From: Pieris napi
Lineage: Eukaryota; Arthropoda; Insecta; Lepidoptera; Pieridae
Direction of reading: 5' to 3'
DNA: 64,000 nt
NCBI RefSeq assembly: GCF_905475465.1
Contig: NC_062257.1
Coordinates: 2,480,001 to 2,544,000 of the forward strand
Of the stretch, positions 45,301 through 53,979 are shown in pieces (positions within the stretch are counted from its first letter, which is position 1; each line of letters starts with the position of its first letter). Both the position numbers and the translations under genes were made by a program. Under the pieces are notes generated by a model that had not been told where the DNA came from, did no database searches, and saw only the letters and a list, made by a program, of their open reading frames with translations.

Positions 45301-48300
45301 TTAACCCAAATTAAATACCTAATTTTAAATAGTTTAATCGATTGACCTTTTTATATTGCGACAGTGGCGCGGATTTCGCTCGGTTAAGTAATCTATAACT
45401 CCGAAGGTATTGGCATTACGGAAAAAAGATCACGAACAAAATTGTTCATAATTAAAAGTTCTACACTTCGATGATCGGTAAAATTTAATAAAATTGAATG
45501 GTTGGGGAGAAAACGACGAAAAATGGAAAAAAAAGTAAAATTTTTGCCTTGTGGGAGTAATAACTTGAAAAATATTAATGTTATAAAAAAAAGTTTCAGA
45601 TAAAAAAGTTAGTAAATTTTGTTTGGAAAAGAAAAGGTCTCTACAATTTTTCGCCTAACACTAACCATTCTCGAGATATCGAATTAAACGCGTTTCCATC
45701 GAAATGACCTTGAGCTGACCTCAGTACAACCCCTCAAATTGGAATTTATGCTCAGAATATACCCCCCTATCGATCCTCAAAATCACCAAACTGTGTTCGC
45801 TCATGTTTATTTATTTCGTAATTTGACTGGAGTAACAGGACTTTAATCTGTTGGGTTACGATACGATTTGCGCACTGTTTCCAAGGAAATGGCGACACTG
45901 CTTGCTCCAAAGATTTTTTAAGAGTAATGTTGAGTAATTTGATAATGAAGTATGAACCCGAAAAAATATGTAAAATGGCGCAAAATCGAAAGAAGATTTT
46001 AAAATATACGTGTTCCAAATTCAAAATAATTAAAAAGTTGAAAAATAAGAAAAGTTTTTATGTAACAGTATTTATGGCCAGACTAGTTATAGAATCTCGT
46101 GAGACAAAAATATGTAACAACATTCTGTCATTTTCTTAAACATTTCTGAATAATATACTTTGTCTCAACTCAATTCGTTTAGGAGCTATGATGCTATAAA
46201 CAGACAGACGAGGTAGAATACGAAAGCGTTTTTAAGGCAGATTTTACCCCGCACCACCACTATGTGGAACCAGCTGCCCACTGAAGTATTTCCGAAACAA
46301 TTCCACTTAGGGTCCTTCAAGAAAAGATTGTACCAATTCTTAAAAGGCCGGCAACGCACCCGCGAGTCCATGGCATTGAGTGTCCATGGGCGGCCGTATC
46401 ACTAAACTGCCTGTTTGCCCCCTGTTCTATTAAAAAAAAGACGTCAAGCTTTCTTCGTTACGTATTTAGAAAAAGTCCTACATTGTTTTATTACTCCACA
46501 TGATGATTTTCGTACATTTTATTTATATCATCACGTCTTTATCCCGAATGAGTAGGCCACTGATCTCCACTTGCTACGGTACCTATCGCTTCATCCACCC
46601 TCATGACATTCACCATGCATGCTTATCGGTTATGCGTACTTTTCACTTGTTCCTTCTCTAGTACGTCCTGTACTTCACCATCCACGGTTATATCCTACTT
46701 GTTACCCGCTTCTCATTCGTCCGTTCTACATGGCCACCACCACTACTACCTCCTAAGCATTCCCTGTCATTTCCTTTTCTTCTCCTCTTTCAACCCACAC
46801 TGCTCACGTATCACTCTACTTTCCCTATCACGCAATGTTTTGTTTTATCTGTGTATATCATATTTTGCTATTCGTTAATGCATCCAATACTAGTTAATCA
46901 TTGTCAATGTCAAATAGACTGACAGCTCTTTAAATTATAATACATTGTCAAACATGTTGGCGAAACAAACAGTGTGTCAGATGTTTATTAATCTGTTTTC
47001 CCTAACAAAACATTCTAAATATAAACATTGCGTAATACTTAATAATTGAGTATCACGTATTCTTAATTCTAGTCTATGGTGAATACAGCAATTTAGTCAT
47101 TAATATGTTAATTTATTGCTCTTTGAACTGTCTACACAACATCGAACCAATTCCACAGACAAAGACAAACAACACTGTTTTTGTTATAAAATCTTAATTC
47201 TATTCTGTGGTTAAGACTTTCTCTATTAAATTTAATTCTTAAATTTATTACTCTGTGAACCGTATAGCGCAAACAATTTGACAGAGACAAGCACTTTTGT
47301 TTTACGGTGAACATTCTATAATCTATTGTACTTACCACATTTTGATTCGATTTCTTGTATACAAACAAAAAACGTACGTTTCACTTCACTTTCAATTGTT
47401 TCAATTTCACTCACACATTTTTGATTACATATTTGATATCACGACACAAGAAACGCGTTAGCTTGTTAACACTGTATAAGTTTAATTGTTAAAGATAGAA
47501 TTTTATAGCAAGTTCTTTAATCTCTGCCTTGACCGTCAGGCTTAGACAACCAGTTATGTAAATAATTGACCGTGATTATCAATACGAAAATGGATCCATC
47601 TATGAGTGTAATAGATTTAATTTCATATACGGTTATATCTAAAGATTGAGTGCAACGGCCTTCGTTTATAAGCGATGTTTTCCAGGTAAGAGACGTATTT
47701 CTAAACATGAAGAACATAATTTACTTATGTTTAGTCCTGGAAGGTCGTAATTTTTTGTTAAAAAAAAATAAAACCAATTTTCGTAAGGTCCACAATTTTT
47801 TTAAATTCTTTAACTTTTTCTTACTTTGGTGGCACTATGTACCGATTATTATTTTATTTTTTGGGGTTGGTGAAGTGATCGCTAATCGCTTTTTAATTGT
47901 ATGTCCAACAATGTGTTTATAAAGATTATATCCTACATATTCCTGGCCCTGCGTTCTACAACACAGCGCTTTTTATTTTTTTATGTAATAAGAGGCAAAC
48001 GGGCAGGAGGTTCACCTGATGGTAAGTGATACCGCCGAACACGGACACTTACATTGCCAGAAGGCAAGTGCGTTGCCGGCCTTTTAAGAATTGATATGAT
48101 ATTTCAGTCGCGCACCACTCTTTGTGGAGTTCCAGTTGGCAGTTGCCAGTATAGGTATTTCCAAAACGATACGACTTCAACAAGCGTACCATTCCCTGAA
48201 CTTCGGCAACCGCTAGCTCACAGAGTAGCTGGTGGGCGGCGGTTATCATATTATTCAAAGTCACCCGCCTGCTGGTATTAATTGAACTTGAAACATGTTT

Positions 48301-51300
48301 CCGTGTTTTTCCCGCAGTAAGTGAACCTATTCCACGCCTAGCTGAAGTTAGGTCTTCTTTTTTATTCATCCATTATTTTCAATTTGTAGCCATTTCACTA
48401 GGCCACGTCTTTGTTCCTTTTCTGATATCTGCCCTGCGATTCTGTAACTCACTTTTCGAACTCACACAGCGGTTTTCGCATCGGCGGTCGCTCTCAAATC
48501 AGTCGTGAAGCAGTCATTTTATGATTTGGCATGCTGAAAAGGTGGGAGCTTGTAATTTATTGTTTATCAGAATGCCAAATCATAAAATGACTGCTTCACG
48601 ACTGATTTGAGAGCGACCGCCGATGCGAAAACCGCTGTGTGAGTTCGAAAAGTGAGTTACAGAATCGCAGGGCAGTATTTATTTTGTGCTATTGTGAGTG
48701 ACTTTTCTCAATTTTTCTTTGTGTCCAAAAAATATAGGATAATTTCAGCATCCACAACAAGTTCCTTGTGTCCACAATCTTTTTTCCAGCTCATTCGCTA
48801 TTCTTCTATTTCTTTACTTTTTCTTTCTTTTCTTAAGAAGTTTGTTTTCCTAACGTATTATTGCTTTTTGTCTGGTTAGTCGTAGAAGAGACAAGATTCA
48901 TTTTTAGTCCGACTCTCTAAATATTATTGATATATTCATATGGACCCTAACCTCACCTAACGTAATGAACAAATTAATGCAAAAAATCAATTTTAAATTA
49001 TCTTGAAGTTTTTGTTATCGCAGACGAAGTTAATTGTATGAAATGTTTATTATTATTTTGACGTGATAACGTCTTTAAAATCGTTTTAGTCGGGTGACAT
49101 GTTCAGAAACTTGTGTCACACCAAAACCTCACGAGCGCGATCGCAGGTATAACGAGAGAGAGACGGACCGATCTCCCGTCTCATCTCGAGCGCTGCCAGT
49201 CATTCCGTGAATGTATGAAGAAAAATGTATATCATAGTCGAATAAGTAAACTTGTCATTTTACACCCGAAATTTATCATCAAAAGTGTGAATAAAACGAT
49301 AGATGTAATTTAAAATTTGAAAAAATTGTTATCTTCATTAATTCCTTACTTCCCAAAAACTTATATCACCAATAAGACGTTATCACGTAAACATCTCGAT
49401 CGTAAACCTACTTTACAAACAACCAATATTTTTTACAGAATTAATTAATTTTTTACGTTTTCGTTGGTCATTAAACCTTTCTAGTAGATAATCAAGTAAG
49501 GTTCAGAGTCGCGACTTAACTATCACTCCTGTTTGTACCTACTAAATGGACTCAAAATTGTTAGGCTAACAGAAAAAATCTTCTTTGAAGTGGAACTTCT
49601 TTAGGCGCATGAAGGTAAACGTCACGAAGATGTGTAGCGTTTTTGTCGAAGAAATGGGAGAGAGTGATTGAGACCGATTGAGAGAGAGTGAGATGGGTGA
49701 ATTACCTTATAGAAATATTATTTTTAAAATTAAAATTTCGTAAAGAGAATTTAGTTAATATTCCATATATTAGTATTTTATATTTTATGCAAAATAATTC
49801 ATTGAAATCTCATTGAATTGTAAAATAAAAAAAAATAAGTTTTTAATTTGTATTAATTATCGACACTTTAAATATGTTAATGATAATTAAATTCATTAAA
49901 TTCCTTACATAATCTTCCCTTTTCCCTCCCTCTAAGTCTCGGAAATCTAAAGTTTTAGATTTGTATAAATATGGAGACTTAAAAACAGGGCCTGATTAAC
50001 CCTTAGGCTAATTAGGCTGAAGCCTAGGGCGCGACGATCTAGGGGGGCGCAGGTGCGCTGAAATCGTGTCTTTGCTAGCATCATCCCCTGCATAATTCAA
50101 CTACACCGAGACAAAACACTAAATGAACTGTGAACTGAAAAAGCTTGGGAGTCCCTGATTTTAACAAAAGATGTTGAAATTTAAAAAAGCGCGCGTAAAA
50201 CAAACACTGATATTTTGTCATTCAAATCGATTGGTGGTAGAGCGAGTGAGATGGCAATAGCACAGCTCGCTGCGCCCGGTGAAACGCATCAACGACGCAC
50301 GGGGACTCCCCGGTGGTTAACATATTTTGTAGTTTATTTATACTTTTCTGCGTTATATTTGTCTAATAGTTCGTTCGTCATAACATAGCTCGCGTATATT
50401 CGTTTTTGGTGTTATTTATTGTCCTTTCCTAAGTGTTATTGTATTTTTTAAGACGTTTTATGAGTGGTAATGAGAATAGTTTTATAGTAAAAAAGCCAAG
50501 TGGAGCAGAATACAGAAAAAAGCAAAAGAAAAAGAAAAGAAGCTAGAAAACATTAAAAAAAATACTCGTAAAATCGAAACATTTTTTACGAGCTCTGCAG
50601 AAAGGAACGAAACGGTGACGAATAGTGCAGTATCTTCAGCGATTTCTTGCCCTGGTCCCTCCACCGCGGACTGTAATGTATACGTTTCTCCGTCCAACAC
50701 TAGCCCTACAGTAGCAATAAGGCCGATGATCTACTATGAAAACGAAATTATAACAGAAGAAAAGCCCCCGTCAAGCATTCCGTCAAGTGACCCTGCACTA
50801 TGGCAAGTAAAAAATGAATTTCGAGATTATATTGCTAAAAAAGGACTGCAACAAAACGAAGAAATAGATTTTTCCAGATCAGAAAGGCAGTATAAAAATC
50901 AAAAAAGATTTCTATCTAAAAACATGTTCGAAATGAAGCTCGTTAATGGCAAAATTGTGAAGAGAAGCTGGTTAGTGTATTCAGAATCCACAGGTCACGT
51001 GTTTTGTGGTCCTTGCAAGTTATATGGAGGAACATCCGTATTTGCCAAAAGTGGATTTAATGACTGGAAAAATGCTAACCTAATAACTGATCATGACAAT
51101 TCTCCGGATCATCGTAAATGTTTGGGACAATATGTATCAAGAGGAATTTTTTTACAAAGAAGGTATCCATTCTTCAAATAGTCAAACAATATAATGAAGA
51201 AATGACTTATTGGCGAAATGTATTACTACGTGTAATAGAAACAATAAAGTTTTTAGCTTCTCGTGGGCTTCCATTTCACGGTCAAAATGAAGTTATTGGA

Positions 51301-53625
51301 TCTGCATTAAACGGAAATTTTCTTGGCTGTATTAAGCTTATATCTAAATTTGATCCTTTCATGGCTGAACATTTGGTAAGATTTGGGCAAAAAGGTAGAG
51401 GTTCTTCATCCTACTTGTGTCTTGTCATCGTCTATAATCAATGAATTTATTTTACTGCTGGCTGACGAAGTTCGACTTTAGATTGTAGGAGAAATAAAAA
51501 AAGCAAAATATTTTTCGATAAGCATTGATTCTACTCCAGATATTTCACACACCGATCAGTTAACATTTATTATTCGTTATATTTTGCCTGACGGAGAACC
51601 TGTCGAACGCTTTGTTAAATTTTTACCCAATTGCGGTCACAAAGGTGAAGACATGGAGGAGGCTGTTCTTACGACCATTAATAAAACTTTGGAACTTGAT
51701 ATTAAAGACTGTCGTGGCCAAAGTTATGATAATGCTAGCAACATGTCTGGTCAATACAAAGGTCTTCAGTCAAGAATTAAAGCTGTAAATCCTCTGGCTA
51801 CTTTTGTTCCTTGTGCAGCGCATTCTCTCCAACTCGTGGGATCAGCTGCCGCGGAAAGTAGTGACGAGTCAGCTGCTTTTTTTACACTGGAACAACAACT
51901 TTACAATTTTTTTTCTGGATCTACAAGCAGATGGCAACTTTTAGTATCCAAATTAGATGAAGAATCGACGGTATTAAAAAATCTGTCAAAAACTCGATGG
52001 AGTGCGCGAGCAGATGCAAGCAAAGCCTTATACAGTTCATACAAACAGGTTCTGGAAGTATTAAACTCTATTTGCGAAGACAAAAATCAAAGTAAAGAGA
52101 CCAAAATAGAAGCAAAAGCAATTTTAGAAAAAATGAAAGAATCGGCGAAAGATCTTTTTCAGCTCTTAAAAGAGTAAAAAAATACTTGCGCTCCACACTC
52201 CGCCAGCAAAAACTTGCAGCGCTCTCGCTAATGTACATAGAAAGTGACTTTTTACAAACTATTAAATTTGAAAAAAATGTAGAAAAATTTGCAAACTCTA
52301 AAGCAAGAAAAAGGCCTTTTGTATGAGCTTATAATAATTAGGTACTTAATTACTGTAATTTTCAAATAAATCATTAATCATTAGAAAAAATGTTTCACTT
52401 GTATGATTCCTCTCGTCTTTTTTAAAGATAGCAACAGAAGTATAAATATTTTAAAAATAACTTAAGTCGAAGCAACAACACATACTAGATGACCACGTCC
52501 ATGGTTGGTTTAGACCGACCGTAATACACCTGTCACCTGGCGGGGGCGCATCCTGGTAAATAGCCTAGAGCGGTCAGAACTCTTGATCAGGCCCTGCTTA
52601 AAAATTAGTTTGCCAAAGAAGTTTCACTTCTGACATGTGTACTTTGTATGCACGCACTTTTTTTTATACTACTTCGAAATAGGCTTCACTTTCGCTGATT
52701 ACCTCTTCATCAGCGCAAAATTTCTGTCCAGCGAGCATTTTGAGGTCTGTGAACAGGAAAACATCGCTAGGGGTCAAACAGTCGAATTTCTCTAACCGTG
52801 ACTGTAGATCATAAGATCACCGCTTGTACCAGAAATCGAACCCAAACAAGCGTACCTCTTAGCAAAAAATGAAACAGGTTTATTTATTTTTTTATTCTTG
52901 CAAACAATGCATTATTAATAATTAATGATTGCAATGATACTTGCATAACTCCAGTCATGAAGGACATGATTGTGCGCAGATATGTCGAACAAAGGGTCTA
53001 CCACGCAACTTTGTGTTTTCGTATGTAATAAAAATAATTTAATAATAAAAGCCCGTTTAGTTACCTATCATTAGACGGCTTAGATTTGTTATAAATCTAA
53101 TATATAAAATTCTCTTGTCACAAATGTTCGTTCCCATACTCCTCCGAATCGGCTCGACCGATTCTACTGAATTTTTTATGCATATTCAGTAAGTCTGACA
53201 ATCGGCTACTATCTTTCAAACCCCTAAGTGATAAGGGTTGTCCACCCCATTTTTTAAAAATAAAATTAATGAATAATTTAATAATTAATATCAATCGAGG
53301 TCATATTATTTAACGTGGCCAAATTTGTTTAAATAAAATTAATGAATAATTTAATGATGAATATCAATCGTGGTTATATTATTATATAGTATTATAAATA
53401 TAAAACCTCTTTTCAGGCTCAAATATTTTGGAGACACTGCGATACAACCGAGACACACTCAAAGGTGCTCATAGAAGACTTATTGACTTGGCGAATACCC
53501 TTGGCCTGTCCAACGCAACGATTTCTCTAATAGAAAAAAGGGTGTCGCAAGACAAATACGTCCTCTTTGGTGGAATGTTTGTGACATTGTCTGTGATCGC
53601 TCTTGTTATTATCTATTTTATATAA
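33248..53625 (+). CDS. membrin: Membrin / GOSR2-like Golgi Qb-SNARE, four exons
   Basis: Coding exons 33248-33378, 33605-33710, 34374-34554 and 53417-53625 join in phase (627 nt, 208 residues plus stop) with GT-AG introns. The product is a tail-anchored SNARE of ER-Golgi and intra-Golgi transport, the partner of syntaxin 5, Bet1 and Sec22 in other animals. The N-terminus is MDVLYHQTSQLIQEAFDLF. Exon 2 ends in 'MRVDQLKYDNKHLQ', a membrin hallmark (human RLRVDQLKYDVQHLQ). Exon 3 is a basic coiled coil. Exon 4 holds the SNARE helix ('LKGAHRRLIDLANTLGLSNA', 'LIEKRVSQDKY') and a C-terminal membrane anchor at about 188-208. The codon split by intron 3 is a glycine that, from memory, aligns with human Gly144, the residue mutated in GOSR2 epilepsy. 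Length matches the family (human 212). Intron 3 is about 18.9 kb and packed with transposons. Confidence 0.93.
33605..33710 (+). CDS. membrin: Membrin exon 2
   Basis: Preceded by ...TTACAG and followed by GTATTT. Codes 'NCEKLDILVFKTPINQRPMA' then 'KMRVDQLKYDNKHLQ'. Too short to appear as an independent ORF. Confidence 0.92.
34374..34554 (+). CDS. membrin: Membrin exon 3
   Basis: Acceptor ...ATTACAG, donor GTTTGT. Codes 'ASLINAQNKRRRREQEKSER' through 'NSHRNVDEMLHTG', ending in phase 1. Confidence 0.92.
35160..35690. other. Membrin intron 3, unassigned part
   Basis: Contains a 21-bp inverted repeat ('ctgttgtcaaaacctattat' at 35584, complement at about 35616) around a 10-nt loop, probably a tiny MITE. 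Otherwise AT-rich. Confidence 0.4.
35691..35990. mobile_element. 300-bp poly-G MITE with TTA duplication
   Basis: Termini GGGAGCGTTCAAGTATTAC / complement, flanked by TTA on both sides (35688-35690, 35991-35993), suggesting a PIF/Harbinger-type mechanism. Two G runs of 10 or more lie just inside each end. Related pieces: 21720-21855, 43040-43221 and, more distantly, 58030-58245. Confidence 0.75.
35996..36701. mobile_element. Palindromic DNA transposon derivative
   Basis: Inverted arms of at least 100 bp: the left begins GTCTAGTCAACAAGTTC, the right ends in its complement, and pairing continues through 'ggtcctaaaaatatgagcga' and 'cacctctagaaaaatgt'. TA on both sides (35994-35995, 36702-36703). 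No coding frame. It starts directly beside the poly-G MITE. Confidence 0.75.
36710..37380. other. Membrin intron 3, unassigned part
   Basis: AT-rich DNA with no recognised element. Confidence 0.4.
37389..37642 (+). repeat. tRNA-derived SINE, family C
   Basis: A well preserved tRNA-like head of about 75 nt with an A box matching the consensus exactly (TAGCCTAGCGG) and B box GGTTCGATTCC. A body follows ('ttctcggcctttgggagggt', 'acttgacgctggctaatgca') and an A-tail. A second copy is at 41665-41918. Confidence 0.8.
37684..38000 (-). mobile_element. Helitron-like non-autonomous element
   Basis: Same family as 13171-13490. On the minus strand it starts near 'ttctcgtgtcac' and ends with the GGCAAA...TTTGCC hairpin and CAGCTAGT. 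Confidence 0.65.
38340..38470 (-). repeat. Possible SINE fragment
   Basis: The minus strand contains 'aggtcctgggttcgaatctt', a B-box-like motif, without a clear A box or tail. Confidence 0.3.
38675..38720 (+). repeat. 'gaagtgaaacttc' MITE fragment
   Basis: A segment with 'gtacacacgtaagaagtgaa' matching pieces at 2517, 10215, 40185 and (inverted) 52618. Confidence 0.35.
39000..39240 (+). repeat. Short irregular tandem array
   Basis: Three to four units each contain 'atggcgcgtaac', 'gataaagaag' and 'cacttcaaaa' in the same order with variable spacing. Confidence 0.55.
39319..39592 (-). repeat. tRNA-derived SINE, family B
   Basis: Near full-length minus copy; on the minus strand the head starts 'agtgttggcctagtggcttc' with B box GGTTCGATCCC near 39530. 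Confidence 0.75.
40395..40540 (+). repeat. Dispersed repeat with TCTCTC tract
   Basis: Second copy of the 21045-21245 repeat, with the same block order. Confidence 0.5.
40732..41286. mobile_element. Disrupted outer hairpin MITE
   Basis: The left fragment (40732-40762, CCTTGCGATTCTG...) and right half (about 41155-41286, ending ...CGCAAGG) share the same variant terminus: CCTTGCG instead of CCCTGCG. They are flanked by CAG on both sides (40729-40731, 41287-41289). A standard copy (40764-41004) and 150 bp of other DNA lie between, so this is one element broken by a nested insertion. Confidence 0.65.
40764..41004. mobile_element. Hairpin MITE, copy 3, nested
   Basis: Full-length family member inside the 40732-41286 relative, flanked by CTG on both sides. 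Confidence 0.8.
41401..41632 (+). repeat. LINE 3' end with TTTGACTT tail
   Basis: Close relative of 8215-8470, ending TTTGACTTGACTTGAG. Confidence 0.6.
41665..41918 (+). repeat. tRNA-derived SINE, family C
   Basis: Second copy of the 37389 SINE with intact A box TAGCCTAGCGG and B box GGTTCGATTCC. Confidence 0.8.
41930..42445. other. Membrin intron 3, unassigned part
   Basis: AT-rich DNA including short 'gtcatat..aataagaacatta' repeats; no gene. Confidence 0.4.
42451..43025 (+). mobile_element. Harbinger-like element keeping a MADF exon
   Basis: 575 bp with GC-rich imperfect inverted ends (CTTGGCCACAGT near both termini, then gcggc/gcggtttgcgg repeats and 'gtatgccacagct' in both arms), flanked by TTA on each side (42448-42450, 43026-43028). 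Between the arms, 42781-42905 codes 'MDTEQFISEILSRPAIWMSK', then YPHHKYR and 'HVIKKLWVEI', the first part of a MADF domain. PIF/Harbinger transposons carry a MADF/Myb-like gene beside the transposase. This is therefore an internally deleted Harbinger copy; no transposase remains. Confidence 0.65.
43040..43221. mobile_element. Partial poly-G MITE
   Basis: A run of 12-13 C followed by 'atgtaacgcgccgtaacg' and ending 'gaacgctccc' + TTA, matching 35691-35990 in part. Confidence 0.55.
43520..43760 (-). repeat. LINE 3' tail
   Basis: Closely similar to 2870-3110: 'gttattaggcaacg.g.ggcc', 'ctaacaagcgattt', 'ccaggcaaccctaatatgg'. Confidence 0.6.
43872..45830 (+). mobile_element. Long-TIR element with PIN/FEN1-like gene remnant
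   Basis: Two inverted arms of about 480 bp (43872-44356 and 45355-45830) are nearly complementary throughout, starting CCAGTCAAATTA and containing 'ataaacatgagcgaacacag' and 'cgagatatcgaattaaacgc' blocks. A direct AGT (43869-43871, 45831-45833) could be the target duplication. The interior carries a broken gene (next entry). The superfamily is not one I can name. Confidence 0.75.
44407..45255 (+). pseudogene. PIN/XPG-like nuclease with CXC tail, frameshifted
   Basis: 44414-44719 codes 'FLGNESNKTRFISLL', then 'VEDADGLIISTA' and 'VVVIGEDVDLLVLL'. The acidic pattern resembles PIN/FEN1-type nucleases. After a frame change 44725-45008 codes 'LLFLHAISGCDTTSAPF'; 'GCDTTS' parallels the 'GCDY' turn of FEN1/XPG enzymes. 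Further frames give 'LPPTSDAAFFHSLKCFYQVQ', 'LKPEEWGW' and a cysteine-rich 'ACKCKTKCGKACGCRKAGL' ending near 45250. This order recurs, as I recall, in uncharacterised insect proteins. At least four breaks, and the N-terminal part is missing. The function of the family is unknown to me; the PIN assignment is inference from short motifs. Confidence 0.6.
46040..46092 (+). repeat. Terminal fragment of a 'TAGTCTGGCCATAAA' element
   Basis: Reverse complement of 11903-11955. A diverged partner end ('ctagtccgggcataaattct') lies at 43440, so 43440-46090 may once have been one larger element containing the long-TIR one. Confidence 0.4.
46246..46440 (+). pseudogene. LINE polyprotein C-terminus and 3' end
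   Basis: An open frame codes 'MWNQLPTEVFPKQFHLGSFK' and 'KRLYQFLKGRQRTRESM' and on to a stop, followed by 'gcccgtttgccccctgttct'-like tail and A-run. It is the best preserved copy of the tail scattered at 535, 8995, 16310, 47975, 58645 and 63527. Confidence 0.7.
46500..47960. other. Membrin intron 3, unassigned part
   Basis: 46560-46870 has a higher C content and resembles moth LINE-derived sequence ('cttgctacggtacctatcgc') but has no intact motif. The rest is AT-rich with nothing recognised. Confidence 0.35.
47975..48210 (-). repeat. LINE 3' end, minus orientation
   Basis: The minus strand carries the degraded coding tail ('cagttggaactccacaaaga', 'cttaaaaggccggcaacgca') and 3' region of the same LINE as 46246-46440. 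Confidence 0.6.
48432..48672. mobile_element. Hairpin MITE, copy 5
   Basis: Full-length copy of the 241-bp family; flanks CTG (left) and CAG (right). Confidence 0.85.
49056..49430 (+). repeat. 375-bp near-identical dispersed repeat, copy 2
   Basis: Same orientation and length as 11102-11476, differing at two positions, and it keeps the same 66-codon open frame (49113-49313). It lies inside membrin intron 3. Confidence 0.75.
49575..49700 (-). repeat. Dispersed repeat with GAGAGA tract, inverted
   Basis: Reverse-complement copy of the 21045-21245 repeat ('gaacttctttaggcgcatga', 'cgtcacgaagatgtg'). Confidence 0.5.
49986..52596 (+). mobile_element. hAT transposon with 8-bp TSD, decayed
   Basis: 2611 bp with inverted termini CAGGGCCTGAT / ATCAGGCCCTG and a perfect 8-bp direct duplication CTTAAAAA (49978-49985, 52597-52604). 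It contains a frameshifted ZMYM1-like transposase gene. It inserted in the sense orientation within membrin intron 3. Confidence 0.95.
50460..52326 (+). pseudogene. hAT transposase (ZMYM1/DUF4371 type), broken
   Basis: The ATG at 50460 begins 'MSGNENSFIVKKPSGAEYRK', typical of this transposase group. A one-base shift in the A-rich run near 50540 leads into 'NTRKIETFF'. Then come a TTF-type zinc finger (SWLVYSESTGHVFCGPCKLY ... GFNDWKNA, about 50970-51090) and, after shifts near 51160 and 51410, 'YFSISIDSTPDISHTDQLTF' with the first catalytic aspartate, and the DUF4371 part ('CRGQSYDNASNMSGQYKG', 'VPCAAHSLQLVG'). After another shift near 52165 the C-terminus 'KKYLRSTLRQQKLAALSLMY ... FANSKARKRPFV' ends at 52326. 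The segment between is shorter than in full-length proteins, so an internal deletion is also likely. Inactive. Confidence 0.88.
52618..52665 (-). repeat. 'gaagtttcacttc' MITE fragment
   Basis: Reverse complement of 40185-40232 ('gcgtgcatacaaagtacaca', 'agaagtgaaacttctttg'). Confidence 0.4.
52665..52800 (-). pseudogene. mariner transposase C-terminal fragment
   Basis: The minus strand codes 'SDVFLFTDLKMLAGQKFCAD' then 'EEVISESEAYFEV', matching the region around the third catalytic aspartate of mariner transposases ('PSDFFLFTDLK ... EEVIAEVEAYF'). One residue has been lost after 'DLK'. Only this end remains. Confidence 0.75.
53099..53262 (+). mobile_element. Helitron-like element, 5' part
   Basis: 'tataaaattctcttgtcaca', 'ggctcgaccgattct' and 'taagtgataagggttgtcca' match the 5' half of 37684-38000 in reverse. 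The 3' hairpin is missing. Confidence 0.55.
53417..53625 (+). CDS. membrin: Membrin exon 4
   Basis: Acceptor ...CTTTTCAG. Contains the SNARE helix and the C-terminal membrane anchor 'GGMFVTLSVIALVIIYFI'. It is 18.9 kb from exon 3. The phase (split glycine codon) matches exon 3. Confidence 0.93.
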
Positions 53626-53751
53626 TCTATACGATTGTCATTGTTGATGTCAAAATTAAATTATTCAAATTTTTTTGTTATCTTTTAACTTAAACTTTAA
53701 TGTGGTTTTGACTTTATTTAAAAAAAAAACAGCAGCCTTACAATCTTTTTT

Positions 53752-53830
53752 TAAGTCTGGCCTCAGATTTCTGTGTCTGTTTCATGATTTGTCAATCTAA
53801 TAGGCAAGTAGGTGATCAGCCTCCTGTGCC
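53752..53830 (-). repeat. SINE B 3' fragment
   Basis: Tail half of family B in minus orientation, just downstream of membrin, and so possibly within its 3' UTR. Confidence 0.5.
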
Positions 53831-53979
53831 TGGAATTAGTTTTTTTTTTAATTCACGTATACTAAGTTTCATAAGTGTCTGACATTATTTATTTATTTAC
53901 ACTTCGTTAAATTTATAGAAAAACATATAATAATACATAAAAATTACAAGGGAAGCAACGGGCGGCCTTATCGCTTCTA

